From positions 186,001-250,000 of the forward strand of contig CAXXSE010000006.1 of the NCBI GenBank assembly GCA_963664935.2: a stretch of 64,000 nucleotides of DNA, read 5' to 3'. Each line of letters begins with the position of its first letter. Position 1 is the first letter of the stretch. The notes under the pieces are model-generated. The model did not search any database, was not told where the DNA came from, and saw nothing but the letters and a program-made list of their open reading frames with translations. This document shows positions 36,681-46,779 of the stretch, in pieces. Source of the stretch: G963664935 sp963664935 (GTDB lineage: Bacteria; Pseudomonadota; Gammaproteobacteria; Methylococcales; G963664935). The position numbers and the translations under genes are program-made.

Positions 36681-39041
36681 CTAGAACTCCTCCCAATCGT
36701 CCTCGTTATCCACGGCTACACTCTGCGATACCGCGGCGGAAACACGTTGAGCCGCTACTGGTCTATTGACGGAAGGAGAATGAGCAGCCGGTTGGACGGT
36801 TTTCGGCGGACTTCCTAATACCGGCCGTTGCGATCCAACCGGTACTTCACCGGTTTTAAAAAAAGCGAGTAAAGTATCCATATGTTTCGACTGCTCGCTC
36901 ATGGACACACTGGCCGCCGAAGCCTGTTCCGCTAAAGCGGCATTTTGCTGAGTGATCTCATCCATTTGGGAAACCGCCTGGTTCACCTGATTGATACCCA
37001 TCGATTGTTCTCCGCTGGCGGCGGCAATCTCGGCGACAATGTCGCCAACCTTTTTGGTGGCGCCGACGATTTCCGCCAAAGCTTCTCCTGTTTCGTGTAC
37101 CAGTTCACTGCCTTGTACCACTTTTGCCAAACTGTTTTTGATCAACTCCTTACTTTCCTTGGCTGCTGTCGCACTCCGCTGGGCAAGGGTCCGCACTTCA
37201 GTGGCCACCACTGAGAAGCCTCGGCCTTGTTCACCAGCCCGTGCTGCTTCCACCGAAGCATTCAGCGCCAGCAAATTGGTCTGGAATGCGATTTCATCGA
37301 TGACACCGATTATCTCGGCTATTTTGTTACTGCTGGTATTGATATGGTCCATGGCCATAACCGCCTTATTGGCTATCTCACCGCCTTTCTGAGCTGACTC
37401 CCTCGCCGTGTTGGCCACCTGATTGGCTTGTTGGGCATTGTCCGCGTTGGTTTTTACCGTGCCCGTCAGCTGTTCCATACTGGATGCGGTTTCTTCCAGG
37501 CTGGCCGCTTGTTCCTCGGCCCGCTGCGACAAGTTATTATTACCCGATGCGATTTCCTGGGAGGAATTTCGAACAAACTCAGAAGATTCTCTGATTTGCC
37601 CGAATACTTCGCCCAACTTTTCTTGGGTCGCGTTGATCGAGTCCCTGCAAACCGCGAATGTGCCCCCGAAATCGTTATCGATTTTTTGGGTCAGATCCCC
37701 TTCCGCCATTGTGTTCACAACTTGTTGAATATCGGTGAACACATTTTCAATGGTATCGGCAAGTTCGTTAATTTCCCCGCTCAACTTTTCAAAGAATCCA
37801 GTTTTCCCAGCTAATTCAATCCGTTGGTTCAAAGAACCCGCTTTTACGGCGTTAACGATCTCTTCGATTTCGTTTTCGATTTTGACCTCGTCGGTTCGAT
37901 TATTCCATTCAACGACTGTACCGGTGCGTTATCCGCTTTCGGTAATCACCGGATCGGCAATAACGTCCAAATGCTGACCACCGACTACCAATGACGATTT
38001 GAATGTATCTTTTAACCCGCCTAACCATTGTTTTTGTGGATCCGTGTTTTGCTCCAGGCAATCGAGGTTTTCTCCCATCAGTCTTTCGCAATTAAATTCT
38101 GGCAGATCCTTACGGATATCATCCTGAAATGTTTCAAACATAGTATGGAGATCTTTGTTTATATAGATGATGTCGTTACCGGCATCCGCCACCATCACAT
38201 TGGCCGAAACGTTGTCGAGCGCCTGTTTAACCCGGAGGGCATTTGCCGCCTTCTCCCGAGCATCGGCAAGGTCATAATTAAGTTTTAATTGCATGCCCTG
38301 AAGCGCCCGGAGTAAATCCCCCAATTCATCTTGAAAGTGAAGATCAATCTTGTTACGGAATTCTCCATCGGTGAGTCTATAAAAGGTATTTGCTATTTGT
38401 TGCAGAGTATTATTGAAATATTGGATTAGCCAAACGGCTAAACCCACGGCGCCGGTAACCATGATGCCTACAGCGATAAGCATCGGAATATTTTTTGCCA
38501 CTATAGCTTGGTAGACTGTTAGGAATCCAGGAATCGAAAAAAGCAAAAAGGCGGTAGCCAATTTCTGCCAGATTTTAAATTTTTTGAAAATATTGACCTT
38601 AGACAACCAATTTTCTTTTCTCAAAGTCGACTGTCCCGACCCAACTGCTATATACAGATTCTCAGCTTTTAAAATCTGCTCCCGGCTGGGAGCATAACCC
38701 ACCCACATATACCCAACCGGCAAAGCATTTTCGTATACCGGCGTTAAACTGGTTTCCTCCCAATAATAATCGCCGTTTTTACAACGGTATTTTATTAACC
38801 TTTTCCAAGGCTTAAGTTGCTTGACATCACTCCATAGCTCTTGAAACACGGCAGCCGGTATATCGGGGTGGTGAAGCATATCATGCTCTTTCCCTATGAT
38901 TTTCCCGCGGCTGAAACCGCTAAAGGTCACGAAAGCATCATTCGCGTAATTTATCCGCCCCTTTTTGTCGGTGATTGTAATCAAGACGGTTCCGTCTTTT
39001 ATCTGAACCTCATTATTAGCCATGGCCATACTCTCTTTCAT
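36681..39041 (-). pseudogene. Aer-like PAS chemoreceptor, interrupted by an in-frame stop
   Basis: Reconstructed as about 780 residues. An N-terminal PAS of the Aer type (GFSRGKIIGKEHDMLHHPDI, PWKRLIKYRCKNGDYYW) leads to two membrane segments (LATAFLLFSIPGFLTVY, MLIAVGIMVTGAVGLAVWLI). A HAMP-like region, a second PAS (LDNVSANVMVADAGND) and the signalling domain with AFQTNLLALNASVEAARAGE follow. It ends DDWEEF, a CheR-tethering pentapeptide pattern. TAA at 37929-37931 falls between PVITESG and RTGTVVEWNNRTDEVKIE with no change of frame, and normal proteins have a charged residue there. A 383-residue cytoplasmic signalling fragment starting near 37832 could still be made. Start at ATG 39041, or more likely 39023 (MANNEV). 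Confidence 0.92.
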
Positions 39042-39105
39042 CGATAACTACATTAAAATCTTCAACCTGAATCAGTGACTTCACTACGGCACAGTGCGCA
39101 AGCAG

Positions 39106-39603
39106 TCAAGCATCCAGATTCAATAACTCGTCCACGTTCAATAGACTGATCATTCGGCCCTCTACAGTGACCAAGCCGTGGATGAATTCGGTACTCAGTT
39201 TGGCGCCGAAGTCGGGCACCGCTTGGATCGATCCGTTTTCCACATTCAACACATCGGATACGGAATCGACGACAACCCCTCCGACACGAAGTCTTTCTTC
39301 GGTAGGGTTTTGCAATACCACAACCGCAGTCAATGGTGTGAGATCCGCTTTTTCCAGTTTAAACCGCAGGCGCAAATCAACAATTGGAACAATCGCGCCG
39401 CGAAGATTGATCACGCCCTTCTCGTGGGGGGGAACATTCGGGATCCGGGAAACCGGCTCCCAACCGCGAATCTCTTGAACCCGTAAAATATCAATGCCAT
39501 ATTCTTCGTTACCTAATGCAATCGTGAGCACTTGAACAATTTGGCTTTTTTCACACTCGACGGAGGGCGAATGTTCTAAGTTTTTTGTTGTCAGGTCAGG
39601 CAT
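39106..39603 (-). CDS. cheW: Chemotaxis adaptor CheW (first copy)
   Basis: 165 residues. VLTIALGNEEYGIDILRVQE, IRGWEPVSRIPNVPPHEKGV, INLRGAIVPIVDLRLRF, DSVSDVLNVENGSIQAVPDF and STEFIHGLVTVEGRMISLLN are all standard CheW features. It overlaps the end of cheA by 8 bp, so the two are translationally coupled. The intact reading frame contrasts with the broken cheA before it and the broken receptor after it. Confidence 0.96.
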   Translation of the reverse strand: MPDLTTKNLEHSPSVECEKSQIVQVLTIALGNEEYGIDILRVQEIRGWEPVSRIPNVPPHEKGVINLRGAIVPIVDLRLRFKLEKADLTPLTAVVVLQNPTEERLRVGGVVVDSVSDVLNVENGSIQAVPDFGAKLSTEFIHGLVTVEGRMISLLNVDELLNLDA

Positions 39604-41706
39604 AGTGCTGTTTGGACGATTGGGATAATCGGTTTAATCCGGGAATATCCAAGATCAGCGCGACCGAACCATCGCCTAAAATCGTGGCGCCGGAAATGCC
39701 TTCGATTTTTCGATAGTTCGCTTCGAGAGATTTGATTACCACTTGATACTGGCCCAACAGGCCGTCGACAAATATTCCGCAACGAACCCCCTGTCCTTCG
39801 ACCACAACCAGCATACCCTCGGTCAATTCAGTTGACTTTGGAGATTTCACTTGAAAAATCTCGTGCAATCTAATAATAGGGAGATATTCGTCGCGCAATT
39901 TAAAAGCCTCACCCTTTCCCGCAACGAGACTAATCGTATCGGGACTGAGACTAATCGATTCGATGATCGAAACCAGCGGTACGATATAGATCTCATCCCC
40001 CACGACGACGGACTGTCCATCGAGAATAGCGAGAGTCAAGGGTAAATGGATGGCTATGGTGGTTCCGATTCCCAGCTTCGACGCGATATTGACGCTACCG
40101 CCCAAGCCCTGGATGTTCTTGTTGACCACATCCATTCCCACTCCTCTTCCGGAAACATCGCTAACCTGATCCGCGGTGGAAAACCCGGGCATGAATATCA
40201 GATCGTAGGTCTGTTTATCGGTGAGGATTGTATGTTCTTCGATCAATCCCTTTTCCAGAGCTTTGGCGCGTAGTTTGTCCTTATCCAGGCCCTTTCCATC
40301 ATCGCTCACTTCGATGATGATATTTCCACCCCGGTGAAAAGCATTCAGATGGATAGTGCCGGTTTCCGGTTTACCAGCTACAATCCTATCCTCGGGCATT
40401 TCGATACCGTGATCCAGACTGTTTCTAAGCAGATGAACCAGGGGGTCACTGATTAATTCGATGACCGTTTTATCCACTTCGGTAGTTTCGCCGGACAGTT
40501 TTAGTTCAATCTTTTTCCCCATTTTTGAACTGAGGTCGTGAACAAGCCTCGGAAAACGGCTGAATACAAAACTGATCGGCAACATCCGTATATTCATCAC
40601 ACTTTCCTGTAATTCCCGAGTGTGGCGTTCGAGTTGCTCCAATACGCTTTGCAACTGATCCAATTTACTCGCTTCAAATGTTTCACCCAAAAGACTTAGC
40701 ATCGACTGGGTGATAATCAGTTCCCCTACCATATTGATTAGAGTATCGATCTTACCCGTATCGACCCGGATCGAACTGGAGCCTGCATTTTTGGCCGTAG
40801 GTTTTTTGTGGTTGTTGGTTCTTGGGCGCGAACTGTTTTGTCTGGTTCGGCGACCGGATCAGGTATGGGGTTTTCTTGGTTTTCGTTCGCTGTTACTGGG
40901 GGTTCGAGTATTTTTTCGGCGGTTTGCGTATCGGGTTCGATGGATTGCTCTTGCCCTGCATGCACTTCGGCGAAAGAACGGATCGCCAAATCACAATCAT
41001 CTTCCACCCAATCAAATATATCGTCGATATTTACACGTGGAATATCTCCCGCTATTTTCAAATCCCAGGATAAATGGCAATCCTCAGGATCAAGATCGTA
41101 AAAGTTCGGTACGCTTTGGTAGTCCGCGACGACCTCCAACTCACCTAATTCAGCAAGTTCACGTATAAGCCGTACCGGATCGTTGCCCAAACGAAGAAGG
41201 GATTTGTGCGGGCTGAATGCGATATGCCAACCGGGGTCGGCATCATTGCCCGATTCGACGGAGACTGTCGGCGAATCGGAATTAGGCTTCGGGTTAACCT
41301 CGGTTTTGGTTGCCTCCGATCCATCCAGTTCCCGATCCAATGACTTTTTGTGGCTGGCAACGCTTGCCTCATCGACCTCGCTTCCATCCTGGAGAGCGCT
41401 AAGCATTTCACGTAGGCAGTCGACCGAACCCAGCAATACATTGACCGCGGGCTGGGTAACCGATCTCCGGCCATCACGCATTTCATCCAATAAGGTTTCC
41501 ATAACGTGGGTATAGTCGGAAACCTGACTAAAACCGAAGGTGCCACTACCCCCTTTGATGGAGTGCGCGGCCCGAAAGATAGTATTGAGTTCCTCCGTGT
41601 CAATGTTTCCCGGATCCAAATCCAGTAATCCTGTTTCCATCGCATCCAAGCCCTCGAAACATTCTTCGAAGAATACCTGGTGAAACTGCGCCATATCGAT
41701 CGACAT
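39596..41706 (-). pseudogene. cheA: Chemotaxis histidine kinase CheA, split by a minus-one shift at an A6 tract
   Basis: The first frame (40738-41706) has the HPt domain with phospho-acceptor H48 (FRAAHSIKGGSGTFGF) and a linker region. The second frame holds the dimerisation helices, N box LVHLLRNSLDHGIE, G1 SDDGKGLDKDKL, G2 STADQVSDVSGRGVG and a CheW-like C-terminal domain. The frames meet at ACA-AAA-AAC-CTA (40809-40799, minus strand). A minus-one slip on A-AAA-AAC gives PTAKNAGSSSIRVDTGKIDT, the expected linker into the dimerisation domain, and a protein of about 700 residues. Loss of one A from an A7 tract explains the sequence equally well. Without slippage no complete kinase is made. 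Confidence 0.92.
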
Positions 41707-41752
41707 AGGTCCGCCTATCCCTTTTCGAATCTTTAACTAAAAATATCGATAT

Positions 41753-42115
41753 TTAGTTCAACACCTTTTTTATTGTCTTCAAGAGCTGATCGGGATTGAA
41801 CGGCTTTACGATCCATCCCGTCGCACCCGCTTGCTTACCTTGTTGTTTCTTTTCCGGACCCGACTCGGTTGTCAACATAAGAATCGGTTTAAATTTGTAA
41901 GCCGGTAAGGCGCGTAAATCTCTTATCAACGTTATGCCGTCCTTATTAGGCATATTCACATCGGTCACGACAAGGTCCACGGTTTGTGCTTTGGCTTTTT
42001 CCAAAGCATCTACGCCATCAGCCGCTTCGATGACTTCATAACCCGCGCTCTTCAGGGTAAATGACACCATTTGCCTCATCGAAGCGGAATCATCTACAGC
42101 TAGAATGCTTGCCAT
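41753..42115 (-). CDS. cheY: Chemotaxis response regulator CheY
   Basis: 120-residue single receiver domain. The acidic pair is D8/D9 (AVDDSASMRQMV), the phospho-acceptor D52 is in VVTDVNMPNKDG, Thr is in MLTTES and Lys in GWIVKPFNPDQL. It begins the operon. Upstream at 42123-42127 the minus strand has AGGAG. Phosphorylated CheY normally acts on the flagellar motor, but no motility gene is in the window, so the output of this cluster is open. Intact. Confidence 0.95.
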   Translation of the reverse strand: MASILAVDDSASMRQMVSFTLKSAGYEVIEAADGVDALEKAKAQTVDLVVTDVNMPNKDGITLIRDLRALPAYKFKPILMLTTESGPEKKQQGKQAGATGWIVKPFNPDQLLKTIKKVLN

Positions 42116-42594
42116 TTCACTTACTCCTAAACCTTTAATTAAATTGTAGTAACAGGCAATTTTGCATGAATTCGAAAATGGGTCACCCGGCCTCTATCGG
42201 TCCAACAAATCCTATATGGGGAAACAACAAGGGTTCTAAAACAACCTCTTTTTTCACCCACGAAAAGGCAGACACGTGGCCTGGGGATGTCCATGTGCTA
42301 AAAAGTCTAGTCGAAGTTTGAAGAATTTGGCGTCGATTGAAATTCGATTTCTCGCAAAGAAGGGAGAACTTGCTGACGATTGTAGATTTAAAAAGAACAC
42401 CGAGGATCATTTTTCGGGGAGACTTCTCGCTCGGATTTCTCAACGAGGGATCGTCAGGGGTCCGTCAGAAATTAATAACAAGATTACGCCGGATAAAAGG
42501 CGCACGGGGGAACACGCGTGGAGGCGTACTTAACGGTACACCGAGCGCAGTAGAAAGCGGGTCAGAACTCCGGGCTAGCAACCGGAGTTACCCA
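42116..42594. other. Upstream region of the chemotaxis operon
   Basis: About 480 bp with no gene I would support. The part next to cheY should hold the operon promoter, but I see no strong consensus boxes. The distal part has no clear repeat or stem. Confidence 0.4.
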
Positions 42595-42798
42595 TTAAAA
42601 CAACTCGTAGTAAGTATCTTCAGGAATTTCATCCATATCCTCTTCCAATCTTTCGATGCGTCGTTCGAGGGATTGTACACGCAGGTCCGCTTGGTGCGTG
42701 CGGTCAGAAACATTGCTTCCGTCCTCAACGCCGAAGGTTGCGCACCCACTCAATTGGAAAATGAGAAATGCAAAAATCCCGATAGTCAACATTTTCAT
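42595..42798 (-). CDS. Small coiled-coil lipoprotein
   Basis: 67 residues. The signal sequence MKMLTIGIFAFLIFQLSGC has lipobox LSGC with Cys19 as the lipidation site. The mature part is short, and its middle (HQADLRVQSLERRIERLEED) has heptad-like leucines typical of a trimeric or dimeric coil, as in Lpp-like or small outer-membrane lipoproteins. The family is not recognised. It lies between the che operon and a repeat-containing stretch and is probably monocistronic. Confidence 0.65.
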   Translation of the reverse strand: MKMLTIGIFAFLIFQLSGCATFGVEDGSNVSDRTHQADLRVQSLERRIERLEEDMDEIPEDTYYELF

Positions 42799-42984
42799 AG
42801 TCTTGTCACCCTATACCTTTAACAAACCGTGAATTAAGTCAGCTGTAATTTCGCACCGAAAATCCGTGAGTTCGGGCAAAATCCAGATCAATTCAATTAA
42901 CCATAGGTTAAAAGGGACGAAGAAAATGTGTTTTTGTTCACAAACAGAGAATCCATTTCATCAACCGTCGGGATCAAAAAAAAA

Positions 42985-43071
42985 TAAAAAATAAAAATAG
43001 GGGACGAAAAATAAAAATAGGGGACGGATTTATTTATTCGAATTGATCATTCAGTAAATAAATCTGTCCCC
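42985..43071. repeat. REP-like hairpin with preceding 20-bp tandem unit
   Basis: The unit AAATAAAAATAGGGGACG occurs twice in tandem, and the second copy runs into a hairpin. GGGGACGGATTTATTTA (43020-43036) pairs with TAAATAAATCTGTCCCC (43055-43071), one mismatch. A related structure is at 19640-19697. The form resembles REP palindromes mobilised by Y1 (RAYT) transposases; none is encoded here. Confidence 0.65.
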
Positions 43072-43118
43072 ATTTTCCCGCGCCGCGCGGCGCCGCAGAG
43101 CACAGAGCAGAGAGGTAC

Positions 43119-43340
43119 TCAAAAATTAGATTTACTGTTCTTTATCGCCATATACGCGTAATAACACAACACCGGAAAAAGTCCGTATGAGAAAAAGCGG
43201 ACCTGATCGAATGGATAATATTGGCGAAAAGAGGTGCTAAACCAAAAGATCAACCAGACGACCGATATTATGATGGGTAAACGTTTTTTATCGATGATTT
43301 CTTTTTGAAAAACTGCTTTTAAATCCATAACTGCCCCCAT
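43119..43340 (-). CDS. Small membrane protein of unknown function
   Basis: 73 residues; a start at the internal ATG (MDLKAVFQKEI, 43328) is also possible. Two hydrophobic segments, LPIIISVVWLIFWFSTSF and FSYGLFPVLCYYAYMAI, are separated by RQYYPFDQV, giving a two-helix hairpin with a basic C-terminus. No family recognised. Possibly monocistronic. Confidence 0.5.
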   Translation of the reverse strand: MGAVMDLKAVFQKEIIDKKRLPIIISVVWLIFWFSTSFRQYYPFDQVRFFSYGLFPVLCYYAYMAIKNSKSNF

Positions 43341-43433
43341 AGGGTTGTTGTCGGTGTGTAAGTCACGATTTCAGCCTTTGCGGCTCTGTATTGGACTCGG
43401 GATATTGTACTTTAGTTTTATGTTAAAGAGCGT

Positions 43434-44792
43434 TTACAATGGTCTGATATGCTGAGATTGGATACCGAATTCAAGAAAAATCCGCTTTGACACGGACTTC
43501 GCGGTTTTTTCGTTATCGAATGGGCCTGCGAACACCCAATGCAAGCCTTGAGATTCAAAGTGGCGTGAGGGTATGGATGGGCCTTGGTGTCTAAGTATTG
43601 CCGCCAATTTTTTTGCCTCCTTTTCTTCGGTGTAGCGTGTCACTACGATAACCCAATCTCCGGGAGAAATCGGCAAAATATCCGGTTCCCCCAGAAATCG
43701 GCCGGGATGGGCCGCGCCTGGAAGTTGGTTGAGCAATTGCGTATAATCCGGGCCTCCCTTTAGAATAGGGGTTGGGACTCCGTTTGACCTTCTCAAGATG
43801 CGGTCCACTTTTTCCCAATCGATTATCAGATTCGATTCATGGGAGATTTTACGGAGTTTGCTCCATAGGTCCAATCTGAACTTCTCAATGGCTTTCCCAT
43901 CGTTTTTAAAGGGTTTATGGGCTTCCAAGTATAGATCGCCCAGATACCAAGCTGTGAGGTAGGGTTGGTTGACTATTATGACCTTGGTTTTAACCGCGGT
44001 CCGATTGAAAAGGGTTTTGATATCTTCAGGATATAGCCGCACGCATCCATGGCTGACACGCATCCCAATACCGTAGGGTTTATTAGTCCCATGAATTAAA
44101 TAGCGGGGCATACCGAGACGCATGGCATAACGGCCCAAGGGATTGTCGGGGCCGGGAGCGACGACCCTTGGCAATGGATCCCCTTTCGCCGCGTGCTCGC
44201 GTAAAACCGAGTTGGGAACATACCAAGCCGGATCAACCCTTTTTCCAATAATGCGGGTTGTTCCCGTGGGGGTCGACCAGCCCTCGCGACCTATACCGAT
44301 CGGAAATGTTGTCACACGCACGGATTGTTCACGGTTATAATGAAAAAGTCTCAAACTTGCCAAGTTCAGAACGATACCGTTTTTTTCCCTTTTGGGAAGA
44401 ATAAAGCGCATTGGAATAACGACCCTGCTTCCTTCTGGTGGGGTCCAAATATCCAAACCGGGATTTGCCTTTGTGATATTGTCAAAACCCAACCCAAAGT
44501 GGCGTGCAATATCCGGAAGCGCGTCGCCATCGCGGGTGTAAATCACCGCCAGCTCACCGACCATTTCCGGAGTATCTGAAATTAAAAATTCGCTGGGAGC
44601 ATAGATCTGAATTTCCGGACGAAAAAGACGCATTGATACGAGCTGGCATCCGGTCATTAGGACCGGAAACAGCAAAACCAATACCTGAATTTTTGAGCGA
44701 AACTTTTTCAACAAGCGGATTTTAAATGAATATGTTGGTGCATCAGCCAACTGAGCTTGTGCACCCAAAGCGAGGGCTTGACACAATTTCAT
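43434..44792 (-). CDS. L,D-transpeptidase (YkuD) lipoprotein with LysM-like and SPOR-like regions
   Basis: Periplasmic enzyme that forms 3-3 cross-links in peptidoglycan or attaches proteins to it. A lipobox sits at VLMTGC near residue 48, so one of the TTG codons near 44711-44714 may be the true start; ATG 44792 gives an unusually long leader. A LysM-like peptidoglycan-binding segment (DALPDIARHFGLGFDNITKANPG, shown in part) is near residue 90. The YkuD domain (about 135-285) has IHGTNKPYGIGMRVSHGCVR with catalytic Cys in SHGCVR. The last 80 residues (DWVIVVTRYTEEKEAKKLAA, WVFAGPFDNEKTAKSV) look like a SPOR domain. It is divergent from the desaturase gene. All key residues are present. Confidence 0.9.
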   Translation of the reverse strand: MKLCQALALGAQAQLADAPTYSFKIRLLKKFRSKIQVLVLLFPVLMTGCQLVSMRLFRPEIQIYAPSEFLISDTPEMVGELAVIYTRDGDALPDIARHFGLGFDNITKANPGLDIWTPPEGSRVVIPMRFILPKREKNGIVLNLASLRLFHYNREQSVRVTTFPIGIGREGWSTPTGTTRIIGKRVDPAWYVPNSVLREHAAKGDPLPRVVAPGPDNPLGRYAMRLGMPRYLIHGTNKPYGIGMRVSHGCVRLYPEDIKTLFNRTAVKTKVIIVNQPYLTAWYLGDLYLEAHKPFKNDGKAIEKFRLDLWSKLRKISHESNLIIDWEKVDRILRRSNGVPTPILKGGPDYTQLLNQLPGAAHPGRFLGEPDILPISPGDWVIVVTRYTEEKEAKKLAAILRHQGPSIPSRHFESQGLHWVFAGPFDNEKTAKSVSKRIFLEFGIQSQHIRPL

Positions 44793-44837
44793 TACTTCAG
44801 TCTAATAAATCAAAAAACTCATAGCATTATAACCGTC

Positions 44838-45617
44838 ATGTTTTCAATCGAGGGATTAGTTCCACTTCCATGGTGGGGCTATATTGTTGTTATCCTGGTT
44901 CTCACCCATATTACCATCCTTGCGGTCACTATTTTCCTACATCGTTGTCAGGCCCATGGAGCGCTGGAACTGCATCCCGTGATTTCGCATTTTTTTCGAT
45001 TTTGGCTGTGGTTTGCCACCGCCATGGTGACCAAAGAATGGGTCGCCATCCATCGTAAGCACCACGCTTGTGTAGAAACCGAAGACGACCCTCATAGCCC
45101 TCAGATTTTGGGTTTGAACAAAGTACTTTGGTGGGGCGCCGAACTTTACCGTCAAGAATACTTGGAAAAACCTGAAACACTGGAGACCTACGGTCGCCGA
45201 ACGCCTAATGATTGGGTGGAAAGGTATGTCTATGGGCGCGGTTATTTGACCTATCTTGGGATTTTTATGGATCTGGGTATTTGTGTTTTATTATTTGGTG
45301 CGCTCGGGCTCACGATTTGGGCCTTTCAAATGGCGTGGATACCGTTTTTTGGCGCGGGTGTCGTCAATGGCGTTGGGCATTTCTGGGGATACCGGAATTT
45401 CCGGTGCCCTGATGCATCAACGAATATCGTACCCCTTGGCATTCTGATCGGTGGGGAGGAATTGCATAACAACCACCACGCATTTCCCGGTTCGGCCAAG
45501 TTTTCCATCAAACCTTGGGAGTTCGATCTTGGATGGCTGTATATTCGCCTGCTATCGGCCTTAGGTTTGGCGCGCGTTAAGAGGTTATCGACCAAGCCTT
45601 GTGGTCGTCCCCTTTAG
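44838..45617 (+). CDS. Acyl-CoA/phospholipid fatty acid desaturase (delta-9 type)
   Basis: 259-residue integral membrane di-iron desaturase. The three histidine boxes are HRCQAHG (near residue 35), HRKHHA (near 77) and HNNHHAFP (near 212). There are four hydrophobic segments, e.g. WWGYIVVILVLTHITILAVT and LGICVLLFGALGLTIWAF. It introduces a cis double bond into saturated acyl chains and so adjusts membrane fluidity. I chose ATG 44838 because the longer frame to 44757 overlaps the divergent transpeptidase gene and adds no conserved sequence. A damaged copy of the last 100 bp occurs at 59711-59811, indicating a second, lost paralogue or a partial duplication. Confidence 0.92.
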   Translation: MFSIEGLVPLPWWGYIVVILVLTHITILAVTIFLHRCQAHGALELHPVISHFFRFWLWFATAMVTKEWVAIHRKHHACVETEDDPHSPQILGLNKVLWWGAELYRQEYLEKPETLETYGRRTPNDWVERYVYGRGYLTYLGIFMDLGICVLLFGALGLTIWAFQMAWIPFFGAGVVNGVGHFWGYRNFRCPDASTNIVPLGILIGGEELHNNHHAFPGSAKFSIKPWEFDLGWLYIRLLSALGLARVKRLSTKPCGRPL

Positions 45618-45672
45618 TTTGAGTAAAATAATTAGGGTCAGATACACATTAAGAGCCATCCCTTTTTAGACC

Positions 45673-46300
45673 CCAGTTTACGGAGACTCCGCGCTGTCCC
45701 AGCGCCGCGGGTTTCCGCCGCGATCATCTTCAAAGGTTTTCTCAACGACTAGCGCGGCTATTTCCTTCAATAGCGGCACCCCACTTTAAACAAGCCTGAG
45801 TAACGGACAACCCTTGTCCGTCGCTCTGTAAGGTAGGATTGATGGCGAAGGTTTAATAGGGTATCCGATGTCATGATCTGGTTTACCGGTGGTGTTTGTT
45901 CACTGCGTTCACTCAAACTTCTGTAGTATACAAGGCCGCAAGATCTCGCATTAAAGAATTCTACGTGCAAAGGTGGGTAGCAGCCTTCGGCGTACGCCAC
46001 CCACTCCAAACCACGTTGATCTTATTTGACGATCCATATTTTCACGAAGCTGTCTATTTTCGGGTGATAATGGGCAAATATCAGTTAACTTGAAATAGTT
46101 TTCATCATAGCGACAGCAGCGTGTTCGATACATTGCGAATGGCTCAATTCGACCCAACCCAGTTTTCGAGGGTAAATAACTGAATAACAGGGATTTCTCC
46201 GAAGCGGTCGTTCAGGAAGTCATGTTGGATGTCCGCTTTATACTCATTGCGGACGTTCGGATCTTCTACGCGATGGTCGTTATGAATAGCTATGTATAAG
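45673..46300. repeat. Dispersed repeat block, copy with an uninterrupted 3' part
   Basis: Two linked repeats. 45673-45905 is the inverted copy of a family also found at 55561-55725, 59439-59661 and 59933-60161 (core GCGCTGGGACAGCGCGGAG and GGACAAGGGTTGTCCGTTAC). 45730-46180 is nearly identical over about 440 bp to 55552-56001. It then continues with TGAATAACAGGGATTTCTCC, which in the other copy resumes only after a 324-bp insertion. No convincing gene. The 80-residue frame found in both copies has no ribosome site or family resemblance. Confidence 0.8.
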
Positions 46301-46760
46301 TGACCCAAAGGCGACATTCAAGCATTACTTGTTTGTATGAGAGCGAGAAGGAAATCTCATATTACTCTGACCAAACTTTTTAACGCAGCCCGCGCTTTGA
46401 CAAAGTGAAACGCAGGGGTTTATAAGATCAAATCACGGTAAGGGAGGGAATCCGATGACCGTCAACAGTGATATGTTACCAAGAGCCCATTGCTTAGTTT
46501 CACGATCAGTGCATGCTGGAAGCATGAATTTAAGCGCCACTTTCAAACGTGTTATTGTTTCCGCCCGCCGCCACGGCGGAAAATTCTATGGCCGCAAATT
46601 CGAATCCGGTCCACATCTGGGTGGTCGCTGTCGCCGTCCTATCTCAAAACCCAAATGATGCCATTAGTTGTAAGGACCTAAATATCTCGATTTTAAGACC
46701 AGATTATTTGCGAATGAGACCACATTAAATTATAACAGCCGCAATCATCGGTTTGGATGC
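46300..46760. other. Intergenic stretch without a supported gene
   Basis: One frame of 67 codons at 46455-46658 has a weak upstream GGAGGG, but its arginine-rich product looks like noise. No repeats shared with the rest of the window were seen here. Confidence 0.35.
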
Positions 46761-46767
46761 GTTAGTC

Positions 46768-46773
46768 TATAAT
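46768..46773 (+). promoter_or_regulatory. Perfect -10 box of a candidate small RNA gene
   Basis: TATAAT, followed 3 bp later by the perfect 14-bp palindrome GATTAGATCTAATC (46777-46790), which would cover the start site. I see no good -35 at normal spacing, so an activator or a non-standard promoter may be involved. Confidence 0.45.
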
Positions 46774-46779
46774 ATTGAT

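Noticed and set aside
42985..43020. Tandem A-rich unit as a CRISPR or satellite
   Set aside because: Only two short units and no spacers; better explained as part of a REP-like hairpin.
45767..46009. An 80-residue frame found identically at 55588-55830
   Set aside because: It lies in the 440-bp non-coding repeat; identity comes from the repeat. No family resemblance and no start signals.
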